From: Actinacidiphila yeochonensis CN732
GTDB taxonomy: Bacteria; Actinomycetota; Actinomycetes; Streptomycetales; Streptomycetaceae
Direction: 5' to 3'
Assembly (NCBI RefSeq): GCF_000745345.1
Contig: NZ_JQNR01000005.1
Span: forward strand, 3,844,001-3,908,000
Length of the DNA stretch: 64,000 nt
The notes beneath the pieces are model-generated. The model was not told where the DNA came from, ran no database searches, and was given only the letters and a program-made list of their open reading frames with translations. A program made the translations under genes and the position numbers. Every line of letters starts with the position of its first letter. The stretch's first letter is position 1. Shown here one piece after another: positions 55,211 to 63,392 of this stretch.

Positions 55211-55517
55211 CCTCGCCCGCCCGCGGCGTCCGTCTCCGGAGAACCGGCCGCAACCCGCCGCGACGGGCCGCAACCGCCGCGACGGCCGCCGCTGTCCGTC
55301 CGCCGCCTCTCGTGGAGCCGGACGGCCCGTCCTGGGCGCCGTCCGCAGGCGTCCGTTCCGCCGCCGCACCGACCGGGTACTCTGCCGGAGCTACGCTCAC
55401 ACGCCTGTGCGAACCCTCCCGCGTACTTGCTGGTCCGAGGGCCGAGGCGACCGCAAATCCCTTACCAGGTCCGCGTGTTGGCCGCTCGGACCGCCGCCGC
55501 TGAGCGATCATCGCCGT
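55211..55517. other. Noncoding gap
   Basis: 307 bases. CCGCAACCCGCCGCGACGGG-like near repeats occur at 55249-55290. No gene or clear promoter; the next gene has no obvious ribosome binding site. Confidence 0.45.
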
Positions 55518-56263
55518 GTGCAGCCCAACCCGGGGGATTCCCACGCCCCTGCCCGCCCGGACAGCGAGGTACCGCGTGTCCCCGCCCGCGCCTTCCTGAC
55601 CCGCGTCATCCCGTCCGCCGCTCCGGTCCGGGTGGTGACGGTCCCGGAGGTCGACGTGCTCGATGTACGCGACGCACGCGAGGTGCGCGACCGCGAACCG
55701 GTGTGCGCCCTCGCCCTGGGTCCCGGCGCGGTCCCGGACGGGGGGCTGGACGCGGGTCTGGACGGGGGCGTCGATCCCGCGCTCGATCCCGTCCTGGACG
55801 CGGAGCTCGACGCCGAGTTCGAGGCGAGTCTGGACGCCGAGCTTGAGGCAGACCTCGAAGCAGAACTCGAAGCAGAGTTCGAGGCCCGCCAGGAGGAGGC
55901 GGCCGGCGGCTGTTCCGCCCTGGCCGTGCCGCCCCCTGCCCGCACCCCCGCCGGCCTCCCCGTCGCGCCCCCGCCGGCCCCGCCGTACGCCCCCTGGACG
56001 CGCCGGGCGGGTACGGGCTGCCGAGGCAGGGCCGCGGCTTCCCGGCGGAGGAGCGCGCGTCGACCCGAGGGCTCCGGGTCGGGCGCGTGCCCGAGCCGGT
56101 GCGGGCCGCCGGCGGGACGCGCGGGAAGGGGGCGCGTACGACGGAGTTCGTCGAGCCGCGGGGATGCCTCTACGCGCTGTCGCAGCCGCCGCTGATGCTG
56201 TTCCTGTGCGTCATCGGCGGTCTGATCGGCGGCGGCGCGGCCTGGGACCTGCTCTTCCTCTGA
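55518..56263 (+). CDS. Acidic-repeat, tail-anchored membrane protein; frame break at 55990-55994
   Basis: GTG 55518 (VQPNPGDSHAPARP). One extra C in CCCCC at 55990-55994 joins YAP to LDAPGGYGLPRQGRG, giving about 248 residues. Residues 70-120 alternate LD, AELD, AEFE, ADLE, and ARQEE, a highly acidic helix or coil from a degenerate 15-to-18-base DNA repeat. The C-terminal 40 residues read TTEFVEPRGCLYALSQPPLM, then a single membrane span (LFLCVIGGLIGGGAAWDLLFL) at the very end, so a tail anchor. The N-terminal part has VRVVTVPEVDVLDVRD. The start lacks a strong ribosome binding site. No known family; an adaptor or scaffold is a guess. Confidence 0.65.
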
Positions 56264-56583
56264 GCCCTGGGGGCGTGAGTCCCGATGCCCGAGCCCCGAA
56301 CGGCCTCGGCCCTGAGTGCCGGGTCCCGGCGTGAGCGGGGCGCCCGTGGGGCCGGGGCGCAGCCGTCTCGGGACCTGCCGGGCGCGGCGGTCGACCTGCC
56401 GGCCTGGGGCCGGCCGTGTGCCGGGAGAGGGCGGCGACGCGCTGGAGCCGCTGCGACGGGGCGCGAGGTCCCATGGCAGCGGCTCCAGAGCCTGCGGCGG
56501 CGGACTGACGGAATCCGGCGCGGCAAGGTGAGTCCGGGCGTCCCCCCGAGTAGGACGGCCACGGACGGTCGGGGAGACGGTGC
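56264..56583. other. Noncoding gap
   Basis: 320 bases between convergent genes. No gene is seen. CCGGGTCCCGGC-type short symmetry at 56320-56333 is the only structure found. Confidence 0.45.
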
Positions 56584-56997
56584 TCAGCTCTCCGCGAGGA
56601 TGTGCGAGAGCTCCGTGTCCAGATCGAAATGGCGGTGTTCGGTACCCGGCGGCACCGCGGCGTCCGTCCGCTTCAGGAAGGACTCCAGGGCACGCGCCGG
56701 GGCTTCCAGCAAGGCTTCACCCTCCGGGGAGCTGAGGGCGATGCACACGACGCCCTGACCGTGGCTGCGGGACGGCCAGACGCGGACGTCGCCGGTGCCC
56801 GTGGGGCGGTGCAGCCCCTCGGCGAGCAGGTCGCGGGCGAAGACCCACTCGACCGTCTCTTCGGCACCGGTGTGGAAGGTGGCGTGCACGGCATACGGAT
56901 CGGCCGTGTCGTACCGCAGGCCCGCGGGCACGGGCAGTGAGGATTCGCTCGACACGACGAGGCGCAGGTGCAGCTCGCAGCTGACCGTGGTGTTCAT
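56584..56997 (-). CDS. ssgB: Sporulation-specific cell division protein SsgB
   Basis: 137 residues, exactly the SsgB length, from ATG 56997. MNTTVSCELHLRLVVS, DTADPYAVHATFHTGAEETV, VWPSRSHGQGVVCIALSSP and the end DTELSHILAES correspond to SsgB essentially residue for residue as I remember it. SsgB is a SsgA-like protein that marks division sites in aerial hyphae and brings FtsZ there, and it is among the most conserved sporulation proteins. It confirms a morphologically complex actinomycete. A perfect palindrome lies about 80 bases upstream. Confidence 0.97.
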   Translation of the reverse strand: MNTTVSCELHLRLVVSSESSLPVPAGLRYDTADPYAVHATFHTGAEETVEWVFARDLLAEGLHRPTGTGDVRVWPSRSHGQGVVCIALSSPEGEALLEAPARALESFLKRTDAAVPPGTEHRHFDLDTELSHILAES

Positions 56998-57078
56998 AAG
57001 CGCCAGGGCCTTTCGCTCAGTGTGCGCTCGGGGATTCGCACGTCGGCGAAATCGACATGCCACCTGCGGAGACGTTGT

Positions 57079-57097
57079 AAACACCTCTGAGGTGTTT
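57079..57097 (-). promoter_or_regulatory. Perfect palindrome upstream of ssgB
   Basis: AAACACCTC-T-GAGGTGTTT, 19 bases, 82-100 bases before the ssgB ATG in an AT-rich stretch. Half-site and place fit a regulator site over the ssgB promoter. The rest of the gap 56998-57459 has no gene. Confidence 0.65.
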
Positions 57098-57459
57098 GTG
57101 AGGCTTCAGGTACCTCGTCCGGCTCATCCGAATACCTCGGACGGCGGCTGGTCGCCGTGCCCCTGGCCTGCACGGCCTCCCGGTGCGCGGGCAGAGCGTG
57201 ACGGAGAGTGATTTTCCACCCTCTTGGGTCGTACGTCAGTTCGGTGAATGCGGAAGGTTGTTCCCCCGTTGCGGAAGGTGCCCACGGGGGCCGGGTCGCG
57301 AGCGAGGGCTCGGCGGGGCACTCTGGGGACAGCCGGTGCGCGCCTCCGGGCGGGCCGACGAGTGGCCGGCTCCCCGGGACGGTGTCGCGAGCGGTGCGCT
57401 GAGGCGGTCGAGGTGGTCGGGAGGGCCTCTGGTGTGGGGTAAAGTTGTTCTCGCACCTC

Positions 57460-57531
57460 GGGCGATTAGCTCAGCGGGAGAGCACTTCGTTCACACCGAA
57501 GGGGTCACTGGTTCGATCCCAGTATCGCCCA
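57460..57531 (+). tRNA. tRNA-Val (CAC), copy 1
   Basis: 72 bases. Acceptor GGGCGAT/ATCGCCC with discriminator A; anticodon arm CTTCG-TTCACAC-CGAAG gives CAC. No coded CCA (CCG follows). TAAAGT at 57440-57445 is a possible -10. Confidence 0.97.
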
Positions 57532-57563
57532 CCGTGGTCACACCGCAGTTCGCTGCGGAAACA

Positions 57564-57597
57564 CCGAATGGCCGTCCTTGTCGGGGCGGCCATTCGG
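57564..57597 (+). terminator. Terminator after tRNA-Val copy 1
   Basis: A perfect 11-bp stem, CCGAATGGCCG (57564-57574) with CGGCCATTCGG (57587-57597), 32 bases after the tRNA. Confidence 0.85.
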
Positions 57598-58086
57598 CGT
57601 TCCCGGGCGGGTCCCCCTCGCGGGGACGGGTGCTCGGCGGCGGACGGCCGGTCGCCTCCCGCGCGGCGCGTACGCCTCCCGCGCCCCCTCGAAGCCCGCC
57701 GTGCCGTGCGCATCGGTGCCCCGGGCGATGCCGTCCGTGATGTCCCGCGTCGTGGTCCTCCTCGTCGGCCTGTCCAGGACCCTCGCGGCGAGCCGACTCG
57801 GCGTCACATTCCCGCAGCGGAAGCGCGGTTGGGCTGTTCTGTACCGGGGGTGCGCGGCAGTCCGAGGCGGCGGGAGGCCGGACGCTCCGGGGTCTTGGGC
57901 GGACTCCGGCGGAAGCGGGGGCGGGTGGAGGTGAACAGCGCTGACGGAGACGGGACTTATCCCTTCACGTCGAGGACGGGAACTCCCCTGATCGTTCGTG
58001 TCGCCGCGAGGAGCTGTTCACCCTGACTTCACGGGAGACGGGAAGGGCGGGCGGATGCTGTCGCGGCAAGTGTCGTTGCCTACGGT
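57598..58086. other. Gap before lipoprotein gene
   Basis: About 490 bases; open frames but no credible gene. A moderately AT-rich stretch lies at 57940-58080 just before the lipoprotein start, likely holding its promoter. Confidence 0.45.
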
Positions 58087-58935
58087 GTGATGAAGGGCTG
58101 CAGAGTGATCTCCCGTCTCCTGCGTGGTGTTGGGTTCACCTCCGTGATCGTGCTGACCGTCGGTTCGGCGGCGGCCTGCGGAGGCGGCCACGGGCACTCC
58201 ACCGCGAAGGCCTCCGCGCCCCCGGCCTCCACCGCGCCGGCCTCCCCGTCGACCGCCACCTCGGGTTCGCCATCGGATTCGCCGTCGGGTTCGCCCTCCA
58301 CCGCTTCCGCCCCGCCCTCGGCCACCGGTTCCGCGCCGATCTCGGAGAAGCAGCTGGACAGGGCGATCGACGCGTTCGGCCAGGTGGAGTCGACCGGCCT
58401 CAAGGAGGACACGTCCCAGGCGTCCGACGGGGTCTACACCGAGAGGGCGAAGGTCATCTCGGGCGGCGCGAGCTGCGAGACCTTCCTCAACGCGACCGAG
58501 CCGTACGCGGCCGCCTACGGCGCCTCCGCTGAGGTGGACCGCGACTATCGCGCGACCACCACGGACGGCCAGGAAGAGGTGAAGGTCTCCCTCGTCAGCC
58601 ACACCTCGCCGGCCGCGGCGCGGCGGACCGTCGAGGACACCCGGAAGTCCGCCAAGGACTGCCCGCACCTCACGGACGGCACCGACGGCGCGAACACGCG
58701 GATGAACCTGGCCCCGCTCGCCCAGCCCGCCATGGGCGACGACTCCACCGTCGTCAGGGTGGGAGTGCAGGCGGGTGGCGATGCCGAGCTGACCGCGCTG
58801 GCGGTGACCCAGGTGGGATCGGTGACCGTTCAGGTCATGACCGTCAGCGGGAAGCACTACGACTACGGAGTCGCCGACGAGGTGACCAAGGAACTCGTGG
58901 GTGTGGCGGGAACGCTCTCTCCCCTCCTCAACTGA
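58087..58935 (+). CDS. Lipoprotein of unknown function
   Basis: 282 residues (GTG 58087; ATG 58090 next). The signal peptide (RLLRGVGFTSVIVLTVGS) ends in a lipobox AAAC, so Cys31 is lipidated. A Ser/Pro/Ala/Thr linker (about 35-78, with SPSDSPSGSPSTAS) leads to a folded domain of about 200 residues. It includes ISEKQLDRAIDAFGQVESTG, an inner Cys pair candidate (GGASCETFL and AKDCPHL) and a C-terminal helix. It resembles no enzyme I know; mycobacterial PknH-sensor-like lipoproteins are a distant possibility. It lies between two identical tRNA-Val genes. Confidence 0.85.
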   Translation: MMKGCRVISRLLRGVGFTSVIVLTVGSAAACGGGHGHSTAKASAPPASTAPASPSTATSGSPSDSPSGSPSTASAPPSATGSAPISEKQLDRAIDAFGQVESTGLKEDTSQASDGVYTERAKVISGGASCETFLNATEPYAAAYGASAEVDRDYRATTTDGQEEVKVSLVSHTSPAAARRTVEDTRKSAKDCPHLTDGTDGANTRMNLAPLAQPAMGDDSTVVRVGVQAGGDAELTALAVTQVGSVTVQVMTVSGKHYDYGVADEVTKELVGVAGTLSPLLN

Positions 58936-59035
58936 GCGGCGGGGGTTCCCTTCGTCCGTCCGGCGGGACCGCCGGACGGGACGGGTTCCCCGGGGTGCGC
59001 GGTGCCAGGGCCCCTCTCGTGGGCACACTGGACCC

Positions 59036-59515
59036 ATGGACTGGAACCACTACCGGTTCCACTGCTCATGGCGGGTGGACGCCGACCCCGGCGCCGTCCA
59101 CGAGGTGCTGGCCCGCGCCGACCGGTACCCCGAGTGGTGGCCGCAGGTCCGCGGGATCCGGCGGACCGGCGAGACGACCGCCGTGCTGCGGCTGCGGTCG
59201 CTGCTGCCCTACGACCTCGTCGTGACGGCCTCCTCGCTCCGCGACGACCCGCGCACCGGTGTCCTCGAAGTGGCCCTGAGCGGCGACCTGGAGGGCTGGG
59301 CCCGCTGGACGGTACGGCCGGGCCCGCGGGCCGCCGGGCGGACGAGCCCCTCCACGGTCCTGGACTACGAGCAGGAAGTCGCCGTCACCAAGCCGCTGAT
59401 GAGGGTGCTGGCCCCGCCCTGCCGGCCCCTCTTCCGCGCCAACCACGCGCTCATGATGCGCTCCTGCCGCGCCGGCCTGCGCGCCCGGCTCGCCGCCGCG
59501 CGGCATCCCGTTTGA
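59036..59515 (+). CDS. SRPBCC (START-like / polyketide cyclase) protein
   Basis: 159 residues from ATG 59036. WNHYRFHCSWRVDADPGAVHEVLARADRYPEWWPQVRGI shows the typical opening in pieces (first strand, then ADRYPEWWPQV). RSLLPYDLVVTASS and LEGWARWTVRP follow, and the last helix is FRANHALMMRSCRAGLRARL. The fold binds hydrophobic ligands. No partner is adjacent, so cyclase, carrier or stress role cannot be chosen. Confidence 0.85.
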   Translation: MDWNHYRFHCSWRVDADPGAVHEVLARADRYPEWWPQVRGIRRTGETTAVLRLRSLLPYDLVVTASSLRDDPRTGVLEVALSGDLEGWARWTVRPGPRAAGRTSPSTVLDYEQEVAVTKPLMRVLAPPCRPLFRANHALMMRSCRAGLRARLAAARHPV

Positions 59516-59553
59516 ACCCGGGGCCCGTCGCCCTGTAATGTTCCAGTCGTCCC

Positions 59554-59625
59554 GGGCGATTAGCTCAGCGGGAGAGCACTTCGTTCACACCGAAGGGGTC
59601 ACTGGTTCGATCCCAGTATCGCCCA
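59554..59625 (+). tRNA. tRNA-Val (CAC), copy 2
   Basis: 72 bases, identical to copy 1 at 57460-57531, here with a coded CCA (59626-59628). Anticodon CAC. TGTAAT at 59534-59539 is a possible -10. Confidence 0.97.
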
Positions 59626-59632
59626 CCAGACC

Positions 59633-59677
59633 GAGGCCGGTCCGGGCTCCGCGAACAGCGAAGCCCGGACCGGCCTC
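59633..59677 (+). terminator. Terminator after tRNA-Val copy 2
   Basis: A perfect 16-bp stem, GAGGCCGGTCCGGGCT (59633-59648) with its complement (59662-59677), 13-base loop. Confidence 0.9.
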
Positions 59678-59893
59678 GTCGTTTCCCCGGCCGCCGCCCA
59701 CGACGCGGGCGCTTCGCCCTCCGGGCGCCCGGGCCGAGCCCGTCGGCGGGGCGGTTCTCCACAGGCGGTGGTATCGGCTTCGCGGTCGGGGAGCGCGGCT
59801 CGGTACGATTCAGCGCAGGCGGTGGCCGACGGCTCCGCCGTACCCCGCACAGTGTGCGCGCGAGCGCTCAAGCCTGAAGTCAGGAGTAGTCCG

Positions 59894-61876
59894 GTGTCAG
59901 ACCTCCGTGTGATCATCAAACGCGATTCCGCCGAACCGGAAGAGCGGGTGGTCACGACGGGCACGACCGCGGCCGCCCTGTTCGAGGGCGAGCGGTCGGT
60001 GGTCGCCGCGCGCGTCGGGGGTGAGCTGCGCGACCTCACCCACCCGCTCGCCGAGGGCGACGAGGTCGAGCCGGTCGAGATCACCAGCCCCGACGGCCTG
60101 AACATCCTGCGCCACTCCACCGCCCACGTGATGGCCCAGGCCGTGCAGCAGGTCTTCCCGGAGGCCAAGCTCGGCATCGGCCCGCCCATCAAGGACGGCT
60201 TCTACTACGACTTCGACGTCGAGCGGCCCTTCACCCCCGAGGACCTCAAGGCCGTCGAGAAGCGGATGCAGGAGATCCAGAAGCGCGGGCAGCGCTTCTC
60301 CCGCCGCGTGGTCACCGAGGAGGAGGCGCGGGCCGAGCTCGCCGCCGAGCCCTACAAGCTGGAGCTGATCGGCCTCAAGGGCGGCACCGCGGGCTCCGAG
60401 GACGGCGCGGACGTCGAGGTGGGCGGCGGCGAGCTGACCATCTACGACAACCTGGACGCCAAGACCGGCGAGCTGTGCTGGAAGGACCTGTGCCGCGGCC
60501 CGCACCTGCCGTCGACCCGGCTCATCCCCGCCTTCAAGCTGATGCGCAACGCCGCCGCGTACTGGCGCGGCAGCGAGAAGAACCCGCAGCTCCAGCGGAT
60601 CTACGGCACCGCCTGGCCGAGCAAGGACGAGCTCAAGGCGTACCTCGACTTCCTGGAGGAGGCCGAGAAGCGCGACCACCGCAAGCTCGGCTCCGAGCTC
60701 GACCTCTTCTCCATCCCCGAGCAGATCGGCTCCGGCCTGGCCGTCTTCCACCCCAAGGGCGGCATCATCCGCCGGGTGATGGAGGACTACTCGCGCCGCC
60801 GCCACGAGGAGGAGGGGTACGAGTTCGTCTACACCCCGCACGCCACCAAGGGCACCCTCTTCGAGACGTCCGGCCACCTGGACTGGTACGCCGACGGCAT
60901 GTACCCGCCCATGCAGCTCGACGAGGGCACGGACTACTACCTCAAGCCCATGAACTGCCCGATGCACAACCTGATCTTCGACGCGCGCGGCCGCTCCTAC
61001 CGCGAACTGCCGCTGCGCCTGTTCGAGTTCGGCACGGTGTACCGGTACGAGAAGTCCGGCGTGGTGCACGGCCTGACCCGCGCCCGCGGCTTCACCCAGG
61101 ACGACGCGCACATCTACTGCACCCGCGAGCAGATGGCCGACGAGCTGGACACCACGCTCACCTTCGTGCTGAACCTGCTGCGCGACTACGGCCTCACCGA
61201 CTTCTACCTGGAGCTGTCCACCAAGGACGAGGAGAAGTTCGTCGGCAGCGACGAGGTGTGGGAGGAGGCCACCGAGACGCTGCGCAAGGTCGCCGAGAAG
61301 CAGGGCCTGCCGCTGGTCCCGGACCCGGGCGGCGCCGCCTTCTACGGCCCGAAGATCTCGGTGCAGACCCGCGACGCCATCGGCCGCAGCTGGCAGATGT
61401 CGACGATCCAGCTCGACTTCAACCTGCCCGAGCGGTTCGGCCTGGAGTACACCGCCCCCGACGGCACCCGGCAGCGTCCCGTCATGATCCACCGGGCGCT
61501 CTTCGGCTCCATCGAGCGGTTCTTCGCCGTGCTGCTGGAGCACTACGCCGGCGCCTTCCCGGCCTGGCTGGCGCCGGTGCAGGCGGTCGGCATCCCGGTC
61601 GGCGACAACCACGTGCCGTACCTCCAGGAGTTCGCCGCCGAGGCGAAGCGCAAGGGCCTGCGCGTGGAGGTCGACGCCTCCTCGGACCGCATGCAGAAGA
61701 AGATCCGCACCTGGCAGAAGCAGAAGGTGCCGTTCATGATCATCGTCGGTGACGACGACATGTCGCACGGCACGGTCTCCTTCCGCTACCGCGACGGCTC
61801 GCAGGAGAACAACATCCCGCGCGACCAGGCGCTGGCCAAGCTCGTCGACGTGGTGGAGCGCCGGGTCCAGGTCTGA
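59894..61876 (+). CDS. thrS: Threonyl-tRNA synthetase
   Basis: 660 residues from GTG 59894 with AGGAG eight bases before. The TGS domain covers about 1-63 (VIIKRDSAEPEERVV, LRDLTHPLAEGDEVEPVEI). The editing domain has LRHSTAHVMAQAVQQVF with the HxxxH and a later CRGPHLPST. Class II motifs include FEFGTVYRYEKSGVVHGLTRARGFTQDD (in parts) and VMIHRALFGSIERFF. The C-terminal anticodon domain (APVQAVGIPVGDNHVPYLQE, MIIVGDDDM) closes it. It charges tRNA-Thr and removes mischarged Ser. No T-box leader was found in the 215 bases upstream. Confidence 0.98.
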   Translation: MSDLRVIIKRDSAEPEERVVTTGTTAAALFEGERSVVAARVGGELRDLTHPLAEGDEVEPVEITSPDGLNILRHSTAHVMAQAVQQVFPEAKLGIGPPIKDGFYYDFDVERPFTPEDLKAVEKRMQEIQKRGQRFSRRVVTEEEARAELAAEPYKLELIGLKGGTAGSEDGADVEVGGGELTIYDNLDAKTGELCWKDLCRGPHLPSTRLIPAFKLMRNAAAYWRGSEKNPQLQRIYGTAWPSKDELKAYLDFLEEAEKRDHRKLGSELDLFSIPEQIGSGLAVFHPKGGIIRRVMEDYSRRRHEEEGYEFVYTPHATKGTLFETSGHLDWYADGMYPPMQLDEGTDYYLKPMNCPMHNLIFDARGRSYRELPLRLFEFGTVYRYEKSGVVHGLTRARGFTQDDAHIYCTREQMADELDTTLTFVLNLLRDYGLTDFYLELSTKDEEKFVGSDEVWEEATETLRKVAEKQGLPLVPDPGGAAFYGPKISVQTRDAIGRSWQMSTIQLDFNLPERFGLEYTAPDGTRQRPVMIHRALFGSIERFFAVLLEHYAGAFPAWLAPVQAVGIPVGDNHVPYLQEFAAEAKRKGLRVEVDASSDRMQKKIRTWQKQKVPFMIIVGDDDMSHGTVSFRYRDGSQENNIPRDQALAKLVDVVERRVQV

Positions 61877-61962
61877 GGCTCGGAAGCGGGCCGCCGGGCC
61901 CCAGCGGCCGCTCCCGCGGCGGCTGCGGGCCCGCGCGCCCGCCGCGGCACCGAGCGCCGGGG

Positions 61963-62006
61963 AACCCCCGGCCCGCGAGCCCCCCGGGGTCAGCGGGCCG
62001 GGGGTT
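61963..62006. terminator. Bidirectional terminator thrS / potassium channel
   Basis: A perfect 14-bp stem, AACCCCCGGCCCGC (61963-61976) with GCGGGCCGGGGGTT (61993-62006). TTT follows on the plus side. It overlaps the stop of the channel gene. Confidence 0.88.
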
Positions 62007-62715
62007 TCTCGTCCTCACGGGTGAAGACCTGGAGCAGCCAGGAGGAGAAGGAGCCCGTCACCGCGCCCAGCAGGGCCAGGCCCACCACCATCAGGACCGC
62101 GGCGATGGCCCGCCCGCCCGGTGTTACCGGTGTGACGTCCCCGTACCCCACCGTGGTCAGGGTCGAGCAGGCCCACCACACCGAGTCGCCGAAGGTCCGG
62201 ATCGTCGAGCCGGGGGCGCCGCGCTCCTGCTGGTAGACGGCGAGCGCGCCGGAGAAGCCGAGCAGCAGCGCGGTGCTGCCGGCGTAGGCGATCACCCTCG
62301 CGTACAGGCTCAGCCGGGGCTGCTCCCGGTTGCGCTGCACCACCTGGTAGACCTCGACCATCCGCAGCGGCCGCAGCAGCGGCAGCAGCACCACCAGCGT
62401 GTCCAGCACGTGGTGGCGCACGTACCGGGGGCCGAAGCGGGCGCCGCTCAGCCGCAGCCGCACCACGTAGTCCGCGAGGAACAACGCCCAGGTGAGGCCG
62501 ATCAGGGACTTCAGGGCCAGGTGCCAGCCGGCCGGCAGCGACGGGTCCAGCACGTGGACGGCGTACGCGGCCAGGTACACCAGTGAGGCGGCGAACAGGG
62601 GCAGCTCGCTGCGGTTCTGCCAGCGCGCCAGGGGGCTGTCGGCGTCCATCCGGTCAGGATCGCGGGCACCGGCGGGCTTGGGGCCCGGCGACACGCGGGC
62701 GGGGGTGGTGGCCAT
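61990..62715 (-). CDS. Potassium channel (two-pore-helix type) with extra N-terminal helices
   Basis: 241 residues if started at ATG 62715; ATG 62649 (MDADSPLARW) would give 219. The pore loop WACSTLTTVGYGDVTPV has the TVGYGD filter. Before it are four to five hydrophobic spans (FAASLVYLAAYAVHVL, LIGLTWALFLADYVV, VIAYAGSTALLLGFSGALA) and an Arg-containing stretch (LLPLLRPLRMVEVYQVV) like a voltage-sensor region. After the pore is one more span (AIAAVLMVVGLALLGAVTG). No cytosolic RCK domain. It conducts K+ across the cell membrane; gating is unknown. Its first start touches that of the divergent HIT gene. Confidence 0.92.
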   Translation of the reverse strand: MATTPARVSPGPKPAGARDPDRMDADSPLARWQNRSELPLFAASLVYLAAYAVHVLDPSLPAGWHLALKSLIGLTWALFLADYVVRLRLSGARFGPRYVRHHVLDTLVVLLPLLRPLRMVEVYQVVQRNREQPRLSLYARVIAYAGSTALLLGFSGALAVYQQERGAPGSTIRTFGDSVWWACSTLTTVGYGDVTPVTPGGRAIAAVLMVVGLALLGAVTGSFSSWLLQVFTREDEKPPAR

Positions 62716-62727
62716 ATGCTGATCGGC

Positions 62728-63309
62728 ATGACGAGTGAGCCGGAAGAGCAGACGGGGGCGGGGGTGCCGGACGCTTTCCAGCGGCTGTGGACCCCGCATC
62801 GCATGGCGTACATCCAGGGCGAGAACAAGCCGACCGGCCCCGGCGCCGGTGACGGCTGTCCCTTCTGCTCGATCCCGCTGCGCCCGGACGAGGAGGGCCT
62901 CGTGCTGGCCCGCGGCGAGAAGGTGTACGCCGTGCTCAACCTCTACCCGTACAACAGCGGTCACCTGATGGTGGTGCCCTTCCGGCACGTCGCCGACTAC
63001 ACGGAGCTCGACGCGGGGGAGACGGCCGAGCTGGCCGCGCTCACCAAGCAGGCCATGACGGCGCTGCGGTCGGCCTCCGGGGCACAGGGGTTCAACATCG
63101 GCATGAACCAGGGCGCGGTGGCCGGCGCGGGCATCGCCGCCCACCTGCACCAGCACGTGGTGCCGCGGTGGGGCGGGGACGTCAACTTCATGCCGGTCGT
63201 CGGCCAGACGAAGGTGCTGCCCCAGCTGCTGGCGGACACCCGCAAGATCCTCGCGGACGCCTGGCCGACCGCCCGGGACACCGAGGGCACCACGCGCACG
63301 GAGGGCTGA
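62728..63309 (+). CDS. HIT-family hydrolase / Ap4A phosphorylase-like
   Basis: 193 residues from ATG 62728 (MTSEPEEQ); an in-frame ATG at 62716 abuts the divergent channel start. The N-terminal part WTPHRMAYIQGENKP and CPFCSIPLRPDEEG holds a Cys-x-x-Cys that may bind zinc. YPYNSGHLMVVPFRHVADY is central, and AGIAAHLHQHVVPRW is the HxHxH catalytic motif. The whole resembles the mycobacterial HIT protein encoded beside thrS, a diadenosine tetraphosphate phosphorylase. TATGCT ends 7 bases before ATG 62728, so a leaderless message is possible. Confidence 0.9.
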   Translation: MTSEPEEQTGAGVPDAFQRLWTPHRMAYIQGENKPTGPGAGDGCPFCSIPLRPDEEGLVLARGEKVYAVLNLYPYNSGHLMVVPFRHVADYTELDAGETAELAALTKQAMTALRSASGAQGFNIGMNQGAVAGAGIAAHLHQHVVPRWGGDVNFMPVVGQTKVLPQLLADTRKILADAWPTARDTEGTTRTEG

Positions 63310-63392
63310 CGGAAGGGGACGGCCCGGGCCCCGGGCCCTCCCCCGTCGCCGCCCGGCCTGCCCGGCGGAGGCCCGTCACCGGGCCGCCGCCG

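Noticed and set aside
57460..59625. Integrated mobile element at tRNA-Val
   Set aside because: No integrase, excisionase or replication gene lies between the two tRNA genes, and both are whole; kept only as a low-interest finding.
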